Part shown: positions 1 through 59,244 of the stretch, piece by piece | Layout of the letters: each line of letters opens with the position of its first letter | Numbering within the stretch: position 1 is the first letter of the stretch | NCBI GenBank assembly: GCA_034440575.1 | Contig: JAOTOL010001626.1 | Span: 1,140,001 to 1,204,000 of the forward strand | Direction of reading: 5' to 3' | Source: Imbricaverruca yamaguchii | Lineage: Eukaryota; Arthropoda; Thecostraca; Neoverrucidae | Length of the DNA stretch: 64,000 nucleotides | Program-made: the position numbers and the translations under genes | Notes under the pieces: model-generated | Databases searched by the model: none | What the model was told of the DNA's origin: nothing | Seen by the model: the letters and a program-made list of their open reading frames with translations, nothing else

Positions 1-177
1 TTTTTTGGGGGGTGGGGTGGGAGGTTGGAACATTTCCTTTGATATGTGCAATTGTAGAGGGACGGCATCCATCCCCCAATGAAGTTTGTCTTGGTCATAA
101 TTCCATGCGGAATGGAGGTGGGGGTCAATTTTCTTGCTTACGGTATCTTTATATCTCGCTAACCTCGGTCTTCTCCC

Positions 178-942
178 ACTGGCCTAGCGGACCAGCGAGG
201 AGGGGGCCTCCGCCCACTGGCCTGGCGGACTAGCGGGGAGAGTGTCTCGGTGGCCTGGCGGACCAACGGGGAGAGTGTCTCTGCTCGGTGGCCTAGCGGA
301 CCAGCGAGGAGGGGGCCTCCGCCCACTGGCCTGGCGGACCAGCAGGGAGAGTGTCTCTGCTCGGTGGTTTGGCGGACCAGCAGGGAGAGTGTCTCTGCTC
401 GGTGGTTTGGCGGACCAGCAGGGATGGGGCCTCCGCCCACTGGCCTGGCGGACCAGCAGGGAGAGTGTCTCTGCTCGGTGGTTTGGCGGACCAGCAGGGA
501 GAGTGTCTCTGCTCGGTGGTTTGGCGGACCAGCGGGGAGAGTGTCTGTGCTCGGTGGTTTGGCGGACCAGCAGGGAGAGTGTCTCTGCTCGGTGGTTTGG
601 CGGACCAGCGGGGAGAGTGTCTCTGCCCGGCGGCCTGGTGGACCAGCAGGGATGGGGTCCCCGTCCACTGGCCTGGCGGACCAGCGGGGAGAGTGTCTCG
701 GTGGCCTGGCGGACCAGCGGGAGAGTGTCTCGGTGGCTTGGCGGACCAGCGGGGAGAGTGTCTCGGTGGCCTGGCGGACCAGCGGGGAGAGTGTCTCGGT
801 GGCCTGGCGGACCAGCGGGGAGAGTGTCTCGGTGGCCTGGCGGACCAGCGGGGAGAGTGTCTCGGTGGCCTGGCGGACCAGCGGGGAGAGTGTCTCGGTG
901 GCCTGGCGGACCAGCGAGGAGAGTGTCTCTGCTCGGTGGCTA
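178..942. repeat. 33-bp and 49-bp minisatellite
   Basis: Tandem units built on GGCCTGGCGGACCAGCGGGG plus GAGAGTGTCTC, about 20 copies, with a more divergent left half. Read on the minus strand each unit contains CCGCCAG, an acceptor-like end. It may belong to the intron before the next cyclase exon, but no matching exon is visible in the 177 bases to the left. Confidence 0.9.
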
Positions 943-1697
943 GGTCTGGCAAGTCCGGATCGACGGATAACCAACCACATCTGGAATTGTTAGCTTGACT
1001 TTACTTTGTCATGAACAGTGCCGGAATAAAAGTCTGCGTAAAAACGCACAGTCTGTGGATGAAGTCATGGTTCGCTATCTCTACCCACGACAACAAAATA
1101 GCTGAAACGGAAATACAGGGAACAAGCTGATGCGTTCATGTTCAGGAAACCCAACTAACGGTTGTAGCGTTGATAGGCTACGCGACTGTAATGGTAAAGC
1201 TAACGCAAACAAACGTAACGTTGATGGTACGCCACGTGCAGAATATTTGTCAATGCACATCTGTATGCTTTCAAGGGTATTAGTAGTATACACATACCCA
1301 AAAATAATGGACAACTTTAAAGTGACTTCAGAAGAAGTTCATAAGAGAAGTAAGAAAAATAGTGTTGCTTCTCATGTACAACCAGCGGTACCATCCCACA
1401 TCATCAAGTGTCATTCATAGCCGGTTGTTTTTGCGATCACTATGTCATTGATTCAACTTTGTGTGAAATGCTGGTAATCAGTGTAAGGGTGACAAATGTT
1501 TTTTTTTTTAACTTCAGGAGGGAGGCTTAGGGATTACTTCCATATTTCGTACGATGTCGGTTTGATTCATTCTAAATATTACTACGGCGAAGTGGAAATG
1601 GCAAGATAGTAATCCTGTTTTCATCTGTCATTCTCCCATCGTCTTCCGGGTTCTTAAGATACTCATCAGGGTGTGTGTGAAAAGTGTGTTCCCCAAC
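943..1697. other. sAC intron sequence after exon 7, no gene seen
   Basis: A unique AT-richer stretch. I looked for the next C2 segment of ADCY10 (the VFGFPG region) on the minus strand and did not find it. Nothing else was recognised. Confidence 0.5.
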
Positions 1698-1835
1698 TGA
1701 CTTGTTGATGACGACAAATGCGTCCTGCAGAATTGAAGGCAGCTCAGACGAGACATCATTGGTGGCCAGTTGGCAGAACACGATGGACACCTGGCGCATC
1801 TCCGACAGGTACTCCAGGGGCTGGTCATCGGCCAA
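1698..1835 (-). CDS. ADCY10: sAC exon 7 (start of C2 domain)
   Basis: Acceptor GCCCCCAG|TTGG. It encodes LADDQPLEYLSEMRQVSIVF and then LPSILQDAFVVINKS, matching YLSELRPVTIVFVNL and IQDAYMHIT of ADCY10. The donor is taken as AAGTCA|GTTGGG, which is a weak site. This is the last and only complete copy of an exon start that is repeated about eleven times upstream on the minus strand. Confidence 0.85.
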
Positions 1836-4800
1836 CTGGGGGCCAAACACCTATCGGTGGCCAGCGGACAGAACACGATGGACACCTGGCGCATCTCCGA
1901 CAGGTACTCCAGGGGCTGGTCATCGGCCAACTGGGGGCCAAACACCTATCGGTGGCCAGCGGACAGAACACGATGGACACCTGGCGCATCTCCGACAGGT
2001 ACTCCAGGGGCTGGTCATCGGCCAACTGGGGGCCAAACACCTATCGGTGGTCAGCGGACAGAACACGATGGAGACCTGGCGCATCTCCGACAGGTACTCC
2101 AGGGACTGGTCATCGGCCAACTGGGGACCAAACACCTATCGGTGGCCAGCGGACAGAACACGATGGACACCTGGCGCATCTCCGACAGGTACTCCAGGGG
2201 CTGGTCATCGGCCAACTGGGGGCCAAACACCTATCGGTGGCCAGCGGACGAACACGATGGACACCTGGCGCATCTCCGACGGTACCGGGGCTGGTCAGCC
2301 AAACCTAGTGTGCGGACGAACACGATGGAGACCTGGCGCACTCCGAAGTGGGCTGGTCATCGGCCAACTGGGGACCAAACACCTATCGGTGGCCAGCGGA
2401 CAGAACACGATGGACACCTGGCGCATCTCCGACAGGTACTCCAGGGGCTGGTCATCGGCCAACCTGGGGGCCAAACACCTATCGGTGGTCAGCGGACAGA
2501 ACACGATGGACACCTGGCGCATCTCCGACAGGTACTCCAGGGACTGGTCATCGGCCAACTGGGGACCAAACACCTATCGGTGGCCAGCGGACAGAACACG
2601 ATGGACACCTGGCGCATCTCCGACAGGTACTCCAGGGACTGGTCATCGGCCAACTGGGGACCAAACACCTATCGGTGGTCAGCGGACAGAACACGATGGA
2701 CACCTGGCGCATCTCCGACAGGTACTCCAGGGACTGGTCATCGGCCAACTGGGGACCAAACACCTATCGGTGGCCAGCGGACAGAACACGATGGAGACCT
2801 GGCGCATCTCCGACAGGTACTCCAGGGGCTGGTCATCGGCCAGCTGGGGACCTGGCTACCAATACAGCCGGCGGAGTCTGGGGACCAGGGCGGAAACGGC
2901 AGTCGCCGTTGGAAAAGCTGTGAGGAGACCGAGGAAGGCCAAACTACTACCCATACCACTGGCACCGATCGACCCCTCCGACACGGTGCTGAATTTTGCT
3001 CAGAAATCGACAATCACCCGAGGGGACATCGAAAATATTTTGATAACTTACTAATCGATGGTTTGAACGTTATTGGTGGGACTTTGAACAGAACTTGCTG
3101 ATATGGGTGTGCAATAAACATAAATTTTTTTCAGCAACGCGTAGAAAATGTCAAAAAATGTCATCATTCATCGCATTGGACCAAACCGACGTGAACAAGT
3201 GCACCACAAGTTAATTCATGGTTGCAGGCTTGAACACATTTAAGGCACGAGGAACTCCGCAATGTACCCTACAGAGAGCGGATGGAATTCGACACACGAT
3301 AACTCTATCTGTGTTTGCCGGAGGGCAACAAGACGAAGGCGCACATCGTGCCGACCTTTTTCAGGACGGGTTGGATGACGTATGGAGTGAGCTTGGACTC
3401 CATCGAGGCTGGCACAACCACCGAGCGTCGTATGGAGGCGATGTCAATAGCCTCTGCACTGTTTCTGTCGCTATCGTCCCGCACATGATGTTTTACCTGA
3501 TGGATAAGGATGTCACATCAGCCCATAGGGACACGGGGTAGCTGGAAGGCACCACATCAGACATACACCAGACATACATGGTGGCTGGAAGGCAACACAT
3601 CAGACATACACCAGACATACATGGTGGCTGGAAGGCACCACATCAGACATGCACCAGACGTACATGGTGGCTGGAAGGCAACACATTAGTTTAATTGGGA
3701 ATGCGGGGGAATATACACCTATGGAATACCACCGAATTTTGCACGGGCTTCACTGGAGCTGGCTGATCCCGCAGTTCAACGATATTTAATGCGCAACTTT
3801 GCTTATGACTTCGTTTCTCGCTCCTTCATTTTTCGCTGCCTGAGATTCCTTCGTACCCTAGTCCTCTCTCGCATGCTGTCCCTCTCACTATTTCTCTTCA
3901 CTCTCTGCCACTCTCCTCTCCATTTCCAATGCATATATTTTACCAGTTTGCCTTTTACTATGAATTCCCTGCATTATACCTGCGTCTGCCTTGTCTACCT
4001 ATCGCTTTCCAGGCATCTGGATGCTTCTCGAATGCCCGATTGCACGGCCACCGGTGGCGTTCGCACCTTCATGAAGCCGGTGGTTCCCTTTTCGCTCGCT
4101 TCGTGCGCGGTGCTGGCCTCCATGAGTTGCCAGGCGGCCGGTGATACCACCACATCGCCCGAGTCGCACTGATTCTCGCTGGCGTTGACGTCATTCACAC
4201 CAGTGCCCACGATCACAAACTGGCTGCAGCTGCTGGTGCCGATGAAGAACATGTTGACGTCACCGCAGGCTAGGCCCACCTTGACTGCTCGGACGGAGAG
4301 ACGTTGGCTAGCCGAGCGGCGAAAACAGGCACGCGACTGCTGGGAAACGAAGCTCACCGACCAACGAAGCGCCCACGGTCGTAGTGTGGCAAATCCCTGC
4401 AATGGGAAGCTCTAATCGTTATAAGAACAGTTACATGGGAAGCCTTTTCTCCCGAGGAAAGGGTGGCTCGGCATCTCCCTCGATTCTACTTTGACTCTGG
4501 TTTTGGATCCATGCGTTGACGAGAGGCATCAATCACAGGCAATCGACACCGTGAAACCTTCGGACCAAAGCGGAATCAGCACACATAAGGAAGCTTTGAT
4601 CCCCTTGACTGGGTACGACTCTGTCGGATCGTACGCACCTCTCAACATGTTCTGTGGCATATGGATTATTGGATAAATTTCCTAGCTACCATATGTGGTA
4701 CTCACCAGCACATGCCACAAGCTTCCAATGCGTGTACTTATAAACGAAGGCCTAGGACCATAAATGCAAGTGTAGCTGAGTGTTGAGGCGAATTACCAAG

Positions 4801-6216
4801 CGCTAACAGTACAGTGACACCACGGCACGGGATGATTTGTAGCAGCTCACGTACCCTTGAGCTTAACGCCGACGTCAGTGTCGCGTATTCCATAGTGCTC
4901 CTGTATGTGGATGGCACATTGCAGAGCCTCTTCCAAGCGAGCTGGCATCTCCTCTTCCTTCTCGCATGACCACATAGCCAAGATAGCGTCACCTGGTGGG
5001 AAAACCATGAGCGTGCTCTTGTGTGTAGACGGTGGCTTGCTATAACCTTTACATTAACTTAGCATGCTGAATGACATGGGATCTAGCTATCATAATCTAG
5101 ACACCATATGCAATTCATGTACCTTGCCCGGGGCCCTAAGCGTATGCATGTGAACACTTTCAGTCGATTCTGGACCATCTTATTTGGCCGTGACCCTTAC
5201 CATCAGCCTGAAGTCCCTCTCTCTACCCAGGAGACGTTCACGTTGGCAGGGTACCCTTCACCGGTCACCCAGCGGTCACCCAGAGGTCTCCTAGACCGCC
5301 CAGTTTCCGTAACCGCTGGATCCGCAACAGGTGCTGCCCCCTGCAGGCAGGAGCTGTGTACTTATTCCCACAAGTCAGAGCGCCATGGATGCACGCGCTA
5401 TGGAAGTATCGGCGTTACCGGCGAACTGAAGTACGTCGCCGTCGCGCCGCAGGACACACTCGACCAGCGCTCCGATGTAGCTGTTCAGCGTCTCCGTCAG
5501 CTTGTCCGTGCCGCCTCGTCCACTCATGGTGTACTTCTCGGTGAGCGATGTGAAGCCTGCCAACGTCGGGTGACTTGGTCACACGTTTTCGTGACCCGGT
5601 CGTATGTCACCTTGTGCCGAGCGACAGCGGCAGCGAAGTAGCCACGATGACACCTAACACCCACCTGACGCTGCAAGTGTGCAACAAGTGCAACGAAGCT
5701 GGAGACTGCTGTGCTTTTCAAAGTTGCATGGCGGGAATCCATGATATTGGATACTACACACCTCGACAAATGAGATGATGCTTGTAGGTTGGGGCATTAC
5801 CGGAAACATCGACGAAGAAAGTGACCGCCAGCCTGTCCTGTCTGTGCGGCATTTTCGTTTCCTGGTCGTTGATGAGGACGTCTGGTGTGTGCGTGGCCAA
5901 CTGCTGAGCTCGCTTCGATGCTGGCGCATCGAGTACTCCAGCTGCGGTAGATCTATCAGAAACAAAACGAACTGTTGGTATGACAGTCACCGGTGGTGAC
6001 TAGGCCGGCTTAGTTACAGCTTACGGAAGTCTTCGACAGTTCTTCGCAAGTCGTGTACATTTGTTTGCTTGAGATATATTTGTTGACACTTGAGATACAA
6101 GCACAACATTTGGTTGCAGTACACACAATCAACACAATGATGTTGCCTAGAAAAGGCTTGCTAGATTCCTAAAAAAGGGGGGGGAGGAAGAGGAAAGAGA
6201 GAAAAAAAAGAGAGAG

Positions 6217-6267
<51 letters not shown>

Positions 6268-6296
6268 AAAAAAAAGAGAGAGAGAGAGAAAAAAAG

Positions 6297-6334
<38 letters not shown>

Positions 6335-6656
6335 AGAGAGAGAGAGAGGGAGACAGAAACTGACATCATTGTGTAATCAATTTCATCGAGGATTCATCAT
6401 TTCAGACATGCATTTACCCGAGCCGACGTAGATTACTCGTTTTCCGGTCTTCTTCGATGTCACCAACGAACAGCTGTTGGGAGATGTGTTTGACGAGGGC
6501 ATCCCCAGTCAGCTCATGTTTTGGATGGCTCACAGTCAGAGAATGACCGAACCCGATTCTCGATTTCCTCTTTTCAGTCGACAAACGCGAGCTGGATGAA
6601 TGTGTAGAATTGACCTTCATTGGGCTGAGCAACTTCGCCTGCTCATCAGTCGGCAT
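1698..6656 (-). CDS. ADCY10: Soluble adenylyl cyclase (ADCY10-like), 5' seven exons, runs off left edge
   Basis: Spliced gene with exons complement(6418..6656), (5801..5952), (5419..5556), (4855..4992), (4067..4284), (3356..3496) and (1698..1835). All junctions keep phase and give 388 codons. The product should convert ATP to cAMP using a class III catalytic core made of C1 and C2 halves. Seen: C1 with FFVDVSGF (metal-binding Asp about 128), LQFAGDAI (second metal Asp about 178) and VGLACGDVNM, then the C1-C2 linker and the first C2 strand with YLSEMRQVSIVF. These align by eye with mammalian ADCY10 residues 20-330. The N-terminus is about 80 residues longer than the human one. The rest of C2 and the large C-terminal part are not seen and should lie left of the window. 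It is divergent from the EML gene. The exon structure is inferred by eye from homology and splice consensus. Confidence 0.88.
1740..2850 (-). repeat. 95-bp minisatellite made of the sAC exon 7 acceptor and exon start
   Basis: About eleven units of 95 bp, one shortened near 2260-2360. On the minus strand each holds TTTGGCCCCCAG followed by the first codons of sAC exon 7 (ADDQPLEYLSEMR and onward). The copy closest to the exon body is the one that continues into unique coding sequence. The long plus and minus open frames here are translations of the repeat. Confidence 0.93.
3356..3496 (-). CDS. ADCY10: sAC exon 6 (C1-C2 linker)
   Basis: Acceptor CCATCAG|GTA and donor CTGAAAAAG|GTCGGC, phase 0 on both sides, 47 codons. 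The end, SKLTPYVIQPVLKK, joins exon 7 in exact register with the ADCY10 segment KYVMESILKQ before the C2 domain. The first half is poorly conserved, as expected for the linker. Confidence 0.75.
3541..3690. repeat. Short minisatellite, about 45 bp, 3-4 copies
   Basis: Units contain GGTGGCTGGAAGGCACCACA and CAGACATACACCAGACATAC. It lies in the intron between sAC exons 5 and 6, near the acceptor side of exon 6, and has no obvious exon homology. Confidence 0.85.
4067..4284 (-). CDS. ADCY10: sAC exon 5 (end of C1)
   Basis: Acceptor CCGAGCAG|TC. The donor is taken as ATGAAG|GTGCGA; a later GT at CCACCG|GTGGCC is possible. It encodes VKVGLACGDVNMFFIG, SQFVIVGTGVNDVN and VVVSPAAWQL, which align without gaps to ADCY10 residues 143-200. 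Asn256 stands where human sAC has Arg176. Confidence 0.9.
4855..4992 (-). CDS. ADCY10: sAC exon 4 (C1 core, second metal Asp)
   Basis: Acceptor CCCACCAG|GT and donor CTCAAGG|GTACGT. The first codon pair gives the Asp of FAGD, followed by AILAMWSCEKEEE and the helix EEALQCAIHIQEHYG. It matches the ADCY10 DALLALW to DIRVK segment. Confidence 0.9.
5419..5556 (-). CDS. ADCY10: sAC exon 3 (C1 core)
   Basis: Acceptor TTGGCAG|GC and donor TTCGCCG|GTAACG. It encodes GFTSLTEKYTMSGRGG, then LNSYIGALVECVL, and ends DVLQFAG. This is the ADCY10 GFTAMTEKF to LKFAGD stretch, with Gln where human sAC has Lys95. Confidence 0.92.
5801..5952 (-). CDS. ADCY10: sAC exon 2 (entry to C1 domain)
   Basis: Acceptor TGATAG|A and donor TTTCCG|GTAATG. 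It encodes LATHTPDVLIND, matching the HLPDLIVYG region of ADCY10, and ends in TFFVDVSG, which carries the first metal-binding Asp of the cyclase core. Confidence 0.85.
6174..6352. repeat. Poly(A) and GA-rich simple sequence
   Basis: Two long A runs separated by GA dinucleotides, in the intron between sAC exons 1 and 2. On the coding (minus) strand it is a long pyrimidine tract. Confidence 0.95.
6418..6656 (-). CDS. ADCY10: sAC exon 1 (N-terminal, start codon)
   Basis: Starts at ATG 6656 (MPTDEQAKLL) and ends at donor GG|GTAAAT, leaving two bases that the next exon completes. It encodes a basic, Ser-rich stretch and then GDALVKHISQQLFVGDIEED. It has no clear counterpart in mammalian sAC. It is accepted because the frame is open, the phase fits and the donor is good. 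Confidence 0.6.
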
Positions 6657-8035
6657 GGTGAGCAAATCTTTGGACTATCTGCGGGCATTTCGAGCAAGAT
6701 ATTAAATATGTGGAGTTTTAGCTTCTGGGGACGAAGAAAGTGTTCCTATTATCCTGTTGAGTTAAACCATTCACTTCTTTGATCAAACGAGAGTAATTCT
6801 TGTGACTCATCAGCGACTACATATGCACTTGGTACCTAACATTTCATTACTGGTTTGGTCGTAATCGGGAAATCGGGAATGGTTATGGCCAGAATCATGG
6901 GCAGGTTGTATTATTTCTTCAGCAACAAAAGAAACAAAGAACATTTGTTACTCACAAGATCCAAGTTGCGTCTTCTCAAAAGCCTCCAATACGCATTTCA
7001 GCTACGATGCCCTGGGATTAAGCTTAGGTGAATGTGTTATTAATATATGCTCTTGATTTCTTGCTGTTTTTCACTCTTAATGACATCTTTATACGAAAAC
7101 AATGCTTCTTGGATATCGGTTGCATGACACTGTTTGCAATACAATGAAAATGAATACCTATCAGAAATGGCTTCCACGTTTGTTTGTAGTTTTCGTTTCC
7201 ATGGCAACATAGACCTCCAGGAAAGTTGAGATATCCTCCCGTAAAATTATGGCTTGGGAGATATTAAACAGCTTGATAAATTTGCACCAGGTACATAACA
7301 CTTATTCACTGAAAACATAGGATATAAGCACATGAGATATACAATATAAGAGGCAATGCTTCCATTTACACTTCCCTTCCATAAATTAGATGACTATGAC
7401 TCGACTTTCTCGTGTCTGTCTCGCATCTTTTATACGACGATTATTTGCTCCAAGAATTCCTCGCTTCACTAGCGGCCAAGATGGTCGGTGGTGTAGCCAG
7501 TTCACAAACACTATGAGGGATGCCTTCTCCGTTACAAAAGCTATTGTGCTTCTCGCTGAATTCACATAAATAGACTTCACATATTTATATAACACTGTAA
7601 ATGTCATGCTCACTGTGCCCTTCAACAAACCAAGGGACACCTGGTGGTGTGGAGTATACGGAAGAACATTGTACATTAAGATATATAGCTGTTCCAACAG
7701 AATGCTACCTGCTCGCTGTTATTTCTTACATTGCAAAGGGCTTGCATTGTTGAATTACATTGCATTGTTCGGCTATCCAGGGGTGCATTTTATGGCGTTT
7801 TATCGTTTGATCGCTTAATCGTAGCGTTTACTCAGCGCCTCACAACTCCGTCATGGCGACAACGTTGAGCCACAGGTTAGATAAAATTACAATATTGCAC
7901 CATTATAGTACAAGTACGCTGTAATAACATTACATACCCGTAGTACTTGCACTGTTATGGAACCTTGCATCCGATAAAAGTGCGGAGTTGTGCAGCATGG
8001 CACAAATTAGTTGTGGGACACCGATGCAAGTGCAA
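6657..8035. other. Intergenic, no feature seen
   Basis: AT-rich unique sequence upstream of the sAC start codon. It would contain the sAC promoter and the 5' untranslated region. I could not point to a TATA box or initiator with confidence. Confidence 0.4.
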
Positions 8036-8039
8036 AGTG

Positions 8040-8400
8040 CACCCTGATATAGCCTGAGTAGCCTGGTATATCCGAATAACCTGGTATGGGCGAGTATCCT
8101 GGTATCACCAAGTAAGCTGGTATAGCCGAGTAGTCTGACATAGCCGAGTAGCCTGGCATAGTCGCATAGCCTGGTATAGCTGAGAAGCATGATGTAGTCG
8201 AGTAGCTTTGCATAGTCGAATAGCTAGTCACATGTACAGCCTGGGATAGCCACATGTAAAGCCGAGTAGCCTGGTATTAGAGGGAAGCCTGGCATAACCG
8301 AATAGTTTGGTATAGCAGAGTGGTCTGGGATAGCCGAGTAGTCTGAAATAGCCGAGTAGTCTGATATAGCCGAGTAGCCTGGTAAATCAGAGGAGACTTT
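8040..8400. repeat. 15-16 bp minisatellite
   Basis: Degenerate units of the type TAGCCGAGTAGCCTGGTA, about 20 copies, in the region between the two divergent genes. Confidence 0.85.
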
Positions 8401-8949
8401 GGCTACGGTGTAGGCGGGACTTTGACATAGAACCTGAAGGCTTGAGCCCACTACTCGTCCACCGAAGCCTGGTTCATCAGATGATTCAAACAATGAAAGT
8501 GTAAGGGATAATAGGACAACGTTCTTTTTAGATATGCAAGGCTCCTGAATCCCAGACATAATGCCAAATTCAAATTCGAATTCATATTCAACAGCACGAT
8601 TCTAGATGTCTGAGATTTGCCGTTAATGCGCCCTTGCGATAGAATGATGTCTAGGTTGCCTAGACTTACCCTAGAGTGCTGGCTTGCATTGGCCCACTCT
8701 GTTCTGATAAAGCTGCAGCAGCTATGCATTCTCGAATTTCCTCCTTCTAACCGCGGGGCTGCAGGATCGAATCTCACCAGCCACTTTGAATTACCCTTGT
8801 CGCGATCAATGAGCGGACGAATGGTGACGTTGCGCGGCCGGGCATGGTGGCCCGTACGCCCCTCAGCCGAATCTCAACCCCAGTCTGCTCTGTCGATGGC
8901 TCGGCAAACGAGTGCTGATGGTGAGGAGCCGAACAACAGGCCCGACGGT

Positions 8950-10432
8950 GAGGCAGTGCACCGCCGCCCATAGACCGACAGCTCCTACAGTGGGGCAGTG
9001 CACCGCCTCCCATAGACCGACAGCTCCTACAGTGGGGCAGTGCACCGCCACCCATAGACCGACAGCTCCTACAGTGGGGCAGTGCACCGCCGCCCATAGA
9101 CCGACAACTTCTACAGTGGGGCAGTGCACCGCCGCCCATAGATCGACAGCTCCTACAGTGGGGCAGTGCACCGCCACCCATAGACCGACAGCTCCTACAG
9201 GGGGGGGCAGTGTACCGCCACCCATAGACCGACAGCTCCTACAGTGGGGCAGTGCACCGCCACCCATAGACCGACAGCTTCTACAGTGGGGCAGTGCACC
9301 GCCACCCATAGACCGACAGCTCCTACAGTGGGGCAGTGCACCGCCACCCATAGACCGACAGCTCCTACAGTGGGGCAGTGCACCGCCGCCCATAGACCGA
9401 CAGCTCCTACAGTGGGGCAGTGCACCGCCCCTCAGTAGTGACCCCATAGACCGACAGCTCCTACAGTGGGGCAGTGCACCGCCGCCCATAGAACGACAGC
9501 TCCTACAGTGGGGCAGTGCACCGCCTCCCATAGACCGACAGCTCCTACAGGGGGCAGTGCACCGCCTCCCATAGATCGACAGCTCCTACAGGGGGGGGCA
9601 GTGCACCGCCTCCCATAGACCGACAGCTCCTACAGGGGGGGCAGTGCACCGCCTCCCATAGACCGACAGCTCCTACAGGGGGGGCAGTGCACCGCCTCCC
9701 ATAGACCGACAGCTTCTACAGGGGGCAGTGCACCACCGCCCATAGACCGACAGCTCCTACAGTGGGGCAGTGCACCGCCACCCATAGACCGACAGCTCCT
9801 ACAGTGGGGCAGTGCACCGCCTCCCATAGACCGACAGCTCCTACAGGGGGGGGGGCAGTGCACCGCCTCCCATAGACCGACAGCTCCTACAGGGGGGGGG
9901 CAGTGCACCGCCTCCCATAGACCGACAGCTCCTACAGGGGGGGGGCAGTGCACCGCCTCCCATAGACCGACAGCTTCTACAGGGGGCAGTGCACCACCGC
10001 CCATAGACCGACAGCTCCTACAGTGAGGCAGTGCACCGCCTCCCATAGACCGACAGCTCCTACAGGGGGGGAGGGCAGTGCACCGCCTCCCATACACCGA
10101 CAGCTCCTACAGGGGGGGGGCAGTGCACCGCCTCCCATAGACCGACAGCTCCTACAGGGGGCAGTGCACCACCGCCCATAGACCGACAGCTCCTACAGTG
10201 GGGCAGTGCACCGCCACCCATAGACCGACAACTCCTACAGTTGGGCAGTACACCGCCACCAATAGACCGATAGTTCCTACAGTGGGGCAGTGCACCGCCA
10301 CCAATAGACCGACAGCTCCTACAGGGGGGGGCAGTGTACCGCCACCCATAGACCGTCAACTCCTACAGTGGGGCAATGCACCGCCTTCCATAGACCGACA
10401 ACTCCTACAGTGGGGCAGTGCACCGCCGCCCA
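8950..10432. repeat. About 42-bp minisatellite between the two divergent genes
   Basis: About 36 units containing GCAGTGCACCGCC, CCATAGACCGACAGCTCC and TACAGTGGGG, with variable G runs. Open frames on both strands are repeat translations. It sits 0.5 kb upstream of the EML start codon. Confidence 0.95.
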
Positions 10433-10439
10433 TCGATTG

Positions 10440-10704
10440 GCGACGACAGCCCCCGGCAACAGCCGCCATACAAACATTGTGTCGGCCGGCCGGGCCGGAC
10501 GGCGCACAGGTCGCCTCACACTGACGGCCACTCCAACAGCCGCGATCCATAGTCGACTCGAGTCGCCGCTGTGCTGGGACCGCCGCGCTGTGTCGCGTCC
10601 GGCAGTGCTGTGCGCTGTGCATGACGGTGCGCTCATGCCGAACATGGCAGCTTCCGGGCAGGCTCTGTTCTAAGGCGGCGTGTGGCATGATGCAGCTGGC
10701 ACTG
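10440..10704 (+). promoter_or_regulatory. CpG-rich unique stretch, possible EML promoter or 5' UTR
   Basis: GC- and CpG-rich unique sequence between two minisatellites and 240-500 bases before the first EML codon, unlike the AT-rich flanks. No core promoter motif is certain. The call rests on position and composition only. Confidence 0.3.
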
Positions 10705-10938
10705 CGACCTGTGCGTGAGTGACCCGGCCGTGGTCTGCCTCCACGACCTGTGCGTGAGTGACCCGGCCGTGGTCTGCCTCCACGACCTGTGCGTGAGTGA
10801 CCCGGCCGTGGTCTGCCTCCACGACCTGTGCGTGAGTGACCCGGCCGTGGTCTGCCTCCACGACCTGTGCGTGAGTGACCCGGCCGTGGTCTGCCTCCAC
10901 GACCTGTGCGTGAGTGACCCGGCCGTCGACCCGGCCGT
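10705..10938. repeat. 39-bp minisatellite just upstream of the EML start codon
   Basis: Nearly six units with GACCTGTGCGTGAGTGACCC and GGCCGTGGTCTGCCTCCAC. Each unit carries GTGAGT, the donor consensus, so the array may derive from the donor of an untranslated first exon. No matching acceptor was found before the ATG. Confidence 0.95.
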
Positions 10939-10944
10939 GGTGAC

Positions 10945-58734
<47,790 letters not shown>

Positions 58735-58764
58735 GCGGGACGACAGCTCCTGCGGCGCTGACCC

Positions 58765-58978
58765 GGCGACTGGTGCAGGGTCGGCAGGGGACGGACTCGC
58801 TCGCCGGGCAGGGTCGGCAGTGGACGGACTCGCCCGCCAGGCCGGGTCGGCAGGGGACGGACTCGCCCGCCAGGCCGGGTCGGCAGTGGACGGACTCGCC
58901 CGCCAGGCAGGGTCGGCAGTGGACGGACTCGCCCGCCAGGCAGGGTCGGCAGTGGACGGACTCGCCCGCCAGGTAGTT
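58765..58978. repeat. 33-bp repeat after the EML stop codon
   Basis: About six units GGGTCGGCAGTGGACGGACT, CGCCCGCCAGGC. Confidence 0.93.
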
Positions 58979-59092
58979 ACCGCTCATCAGCAGAGTCACG
59001 TGGGCGGCGAAGCCAGATGCACTGCGTTCCTATGGTTTGCGACTAAGCCTTATAAATACTGGTCATCTCTTTATTTGGAACAATACAGGCTA

Positions 59093-59098
59093 ATTAAA
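59093..59098 (+). promoter_or_regulatory. Candidate polyadenylation hexamer ATTAAA
   Basis: ATTAAA 360 bases after the EML stop, followed within 90 bases by a long TG run, an arrangement compatible with a 3' end. The motif is common by chance. Confidence 0.25.
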
Positions 59099-59169
59099 AA
59101 AAAACACATTTTCATCTATGCAGGCCCTCAGTGCGCTTAATCGGTGGGCCACAGAGCTTTTTGTGGGGA

Positions 59170-59172
<3 letters not shown>

Positions 59173-59242
<70 letters not shown>
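59173..59242. repeat. (TG)n microsatellite
   Basis: 35 perfect TG units. Confidence 0.98.

Positions 59243-59244
<2 letters not shown>

Noticed and set aside
159..980. Long overlapping frames on both strands as repeat proteins
   Set aside because: They are open only because the 33-bp unit lacks stops; all frames are equally long and no start, splice or homology context supports them.
3218..3541. 107-codon plus-strand frame
   Set aside because: It is the antisense shadow of sAC exon 6, whose minus-strand reading has homology and phase.
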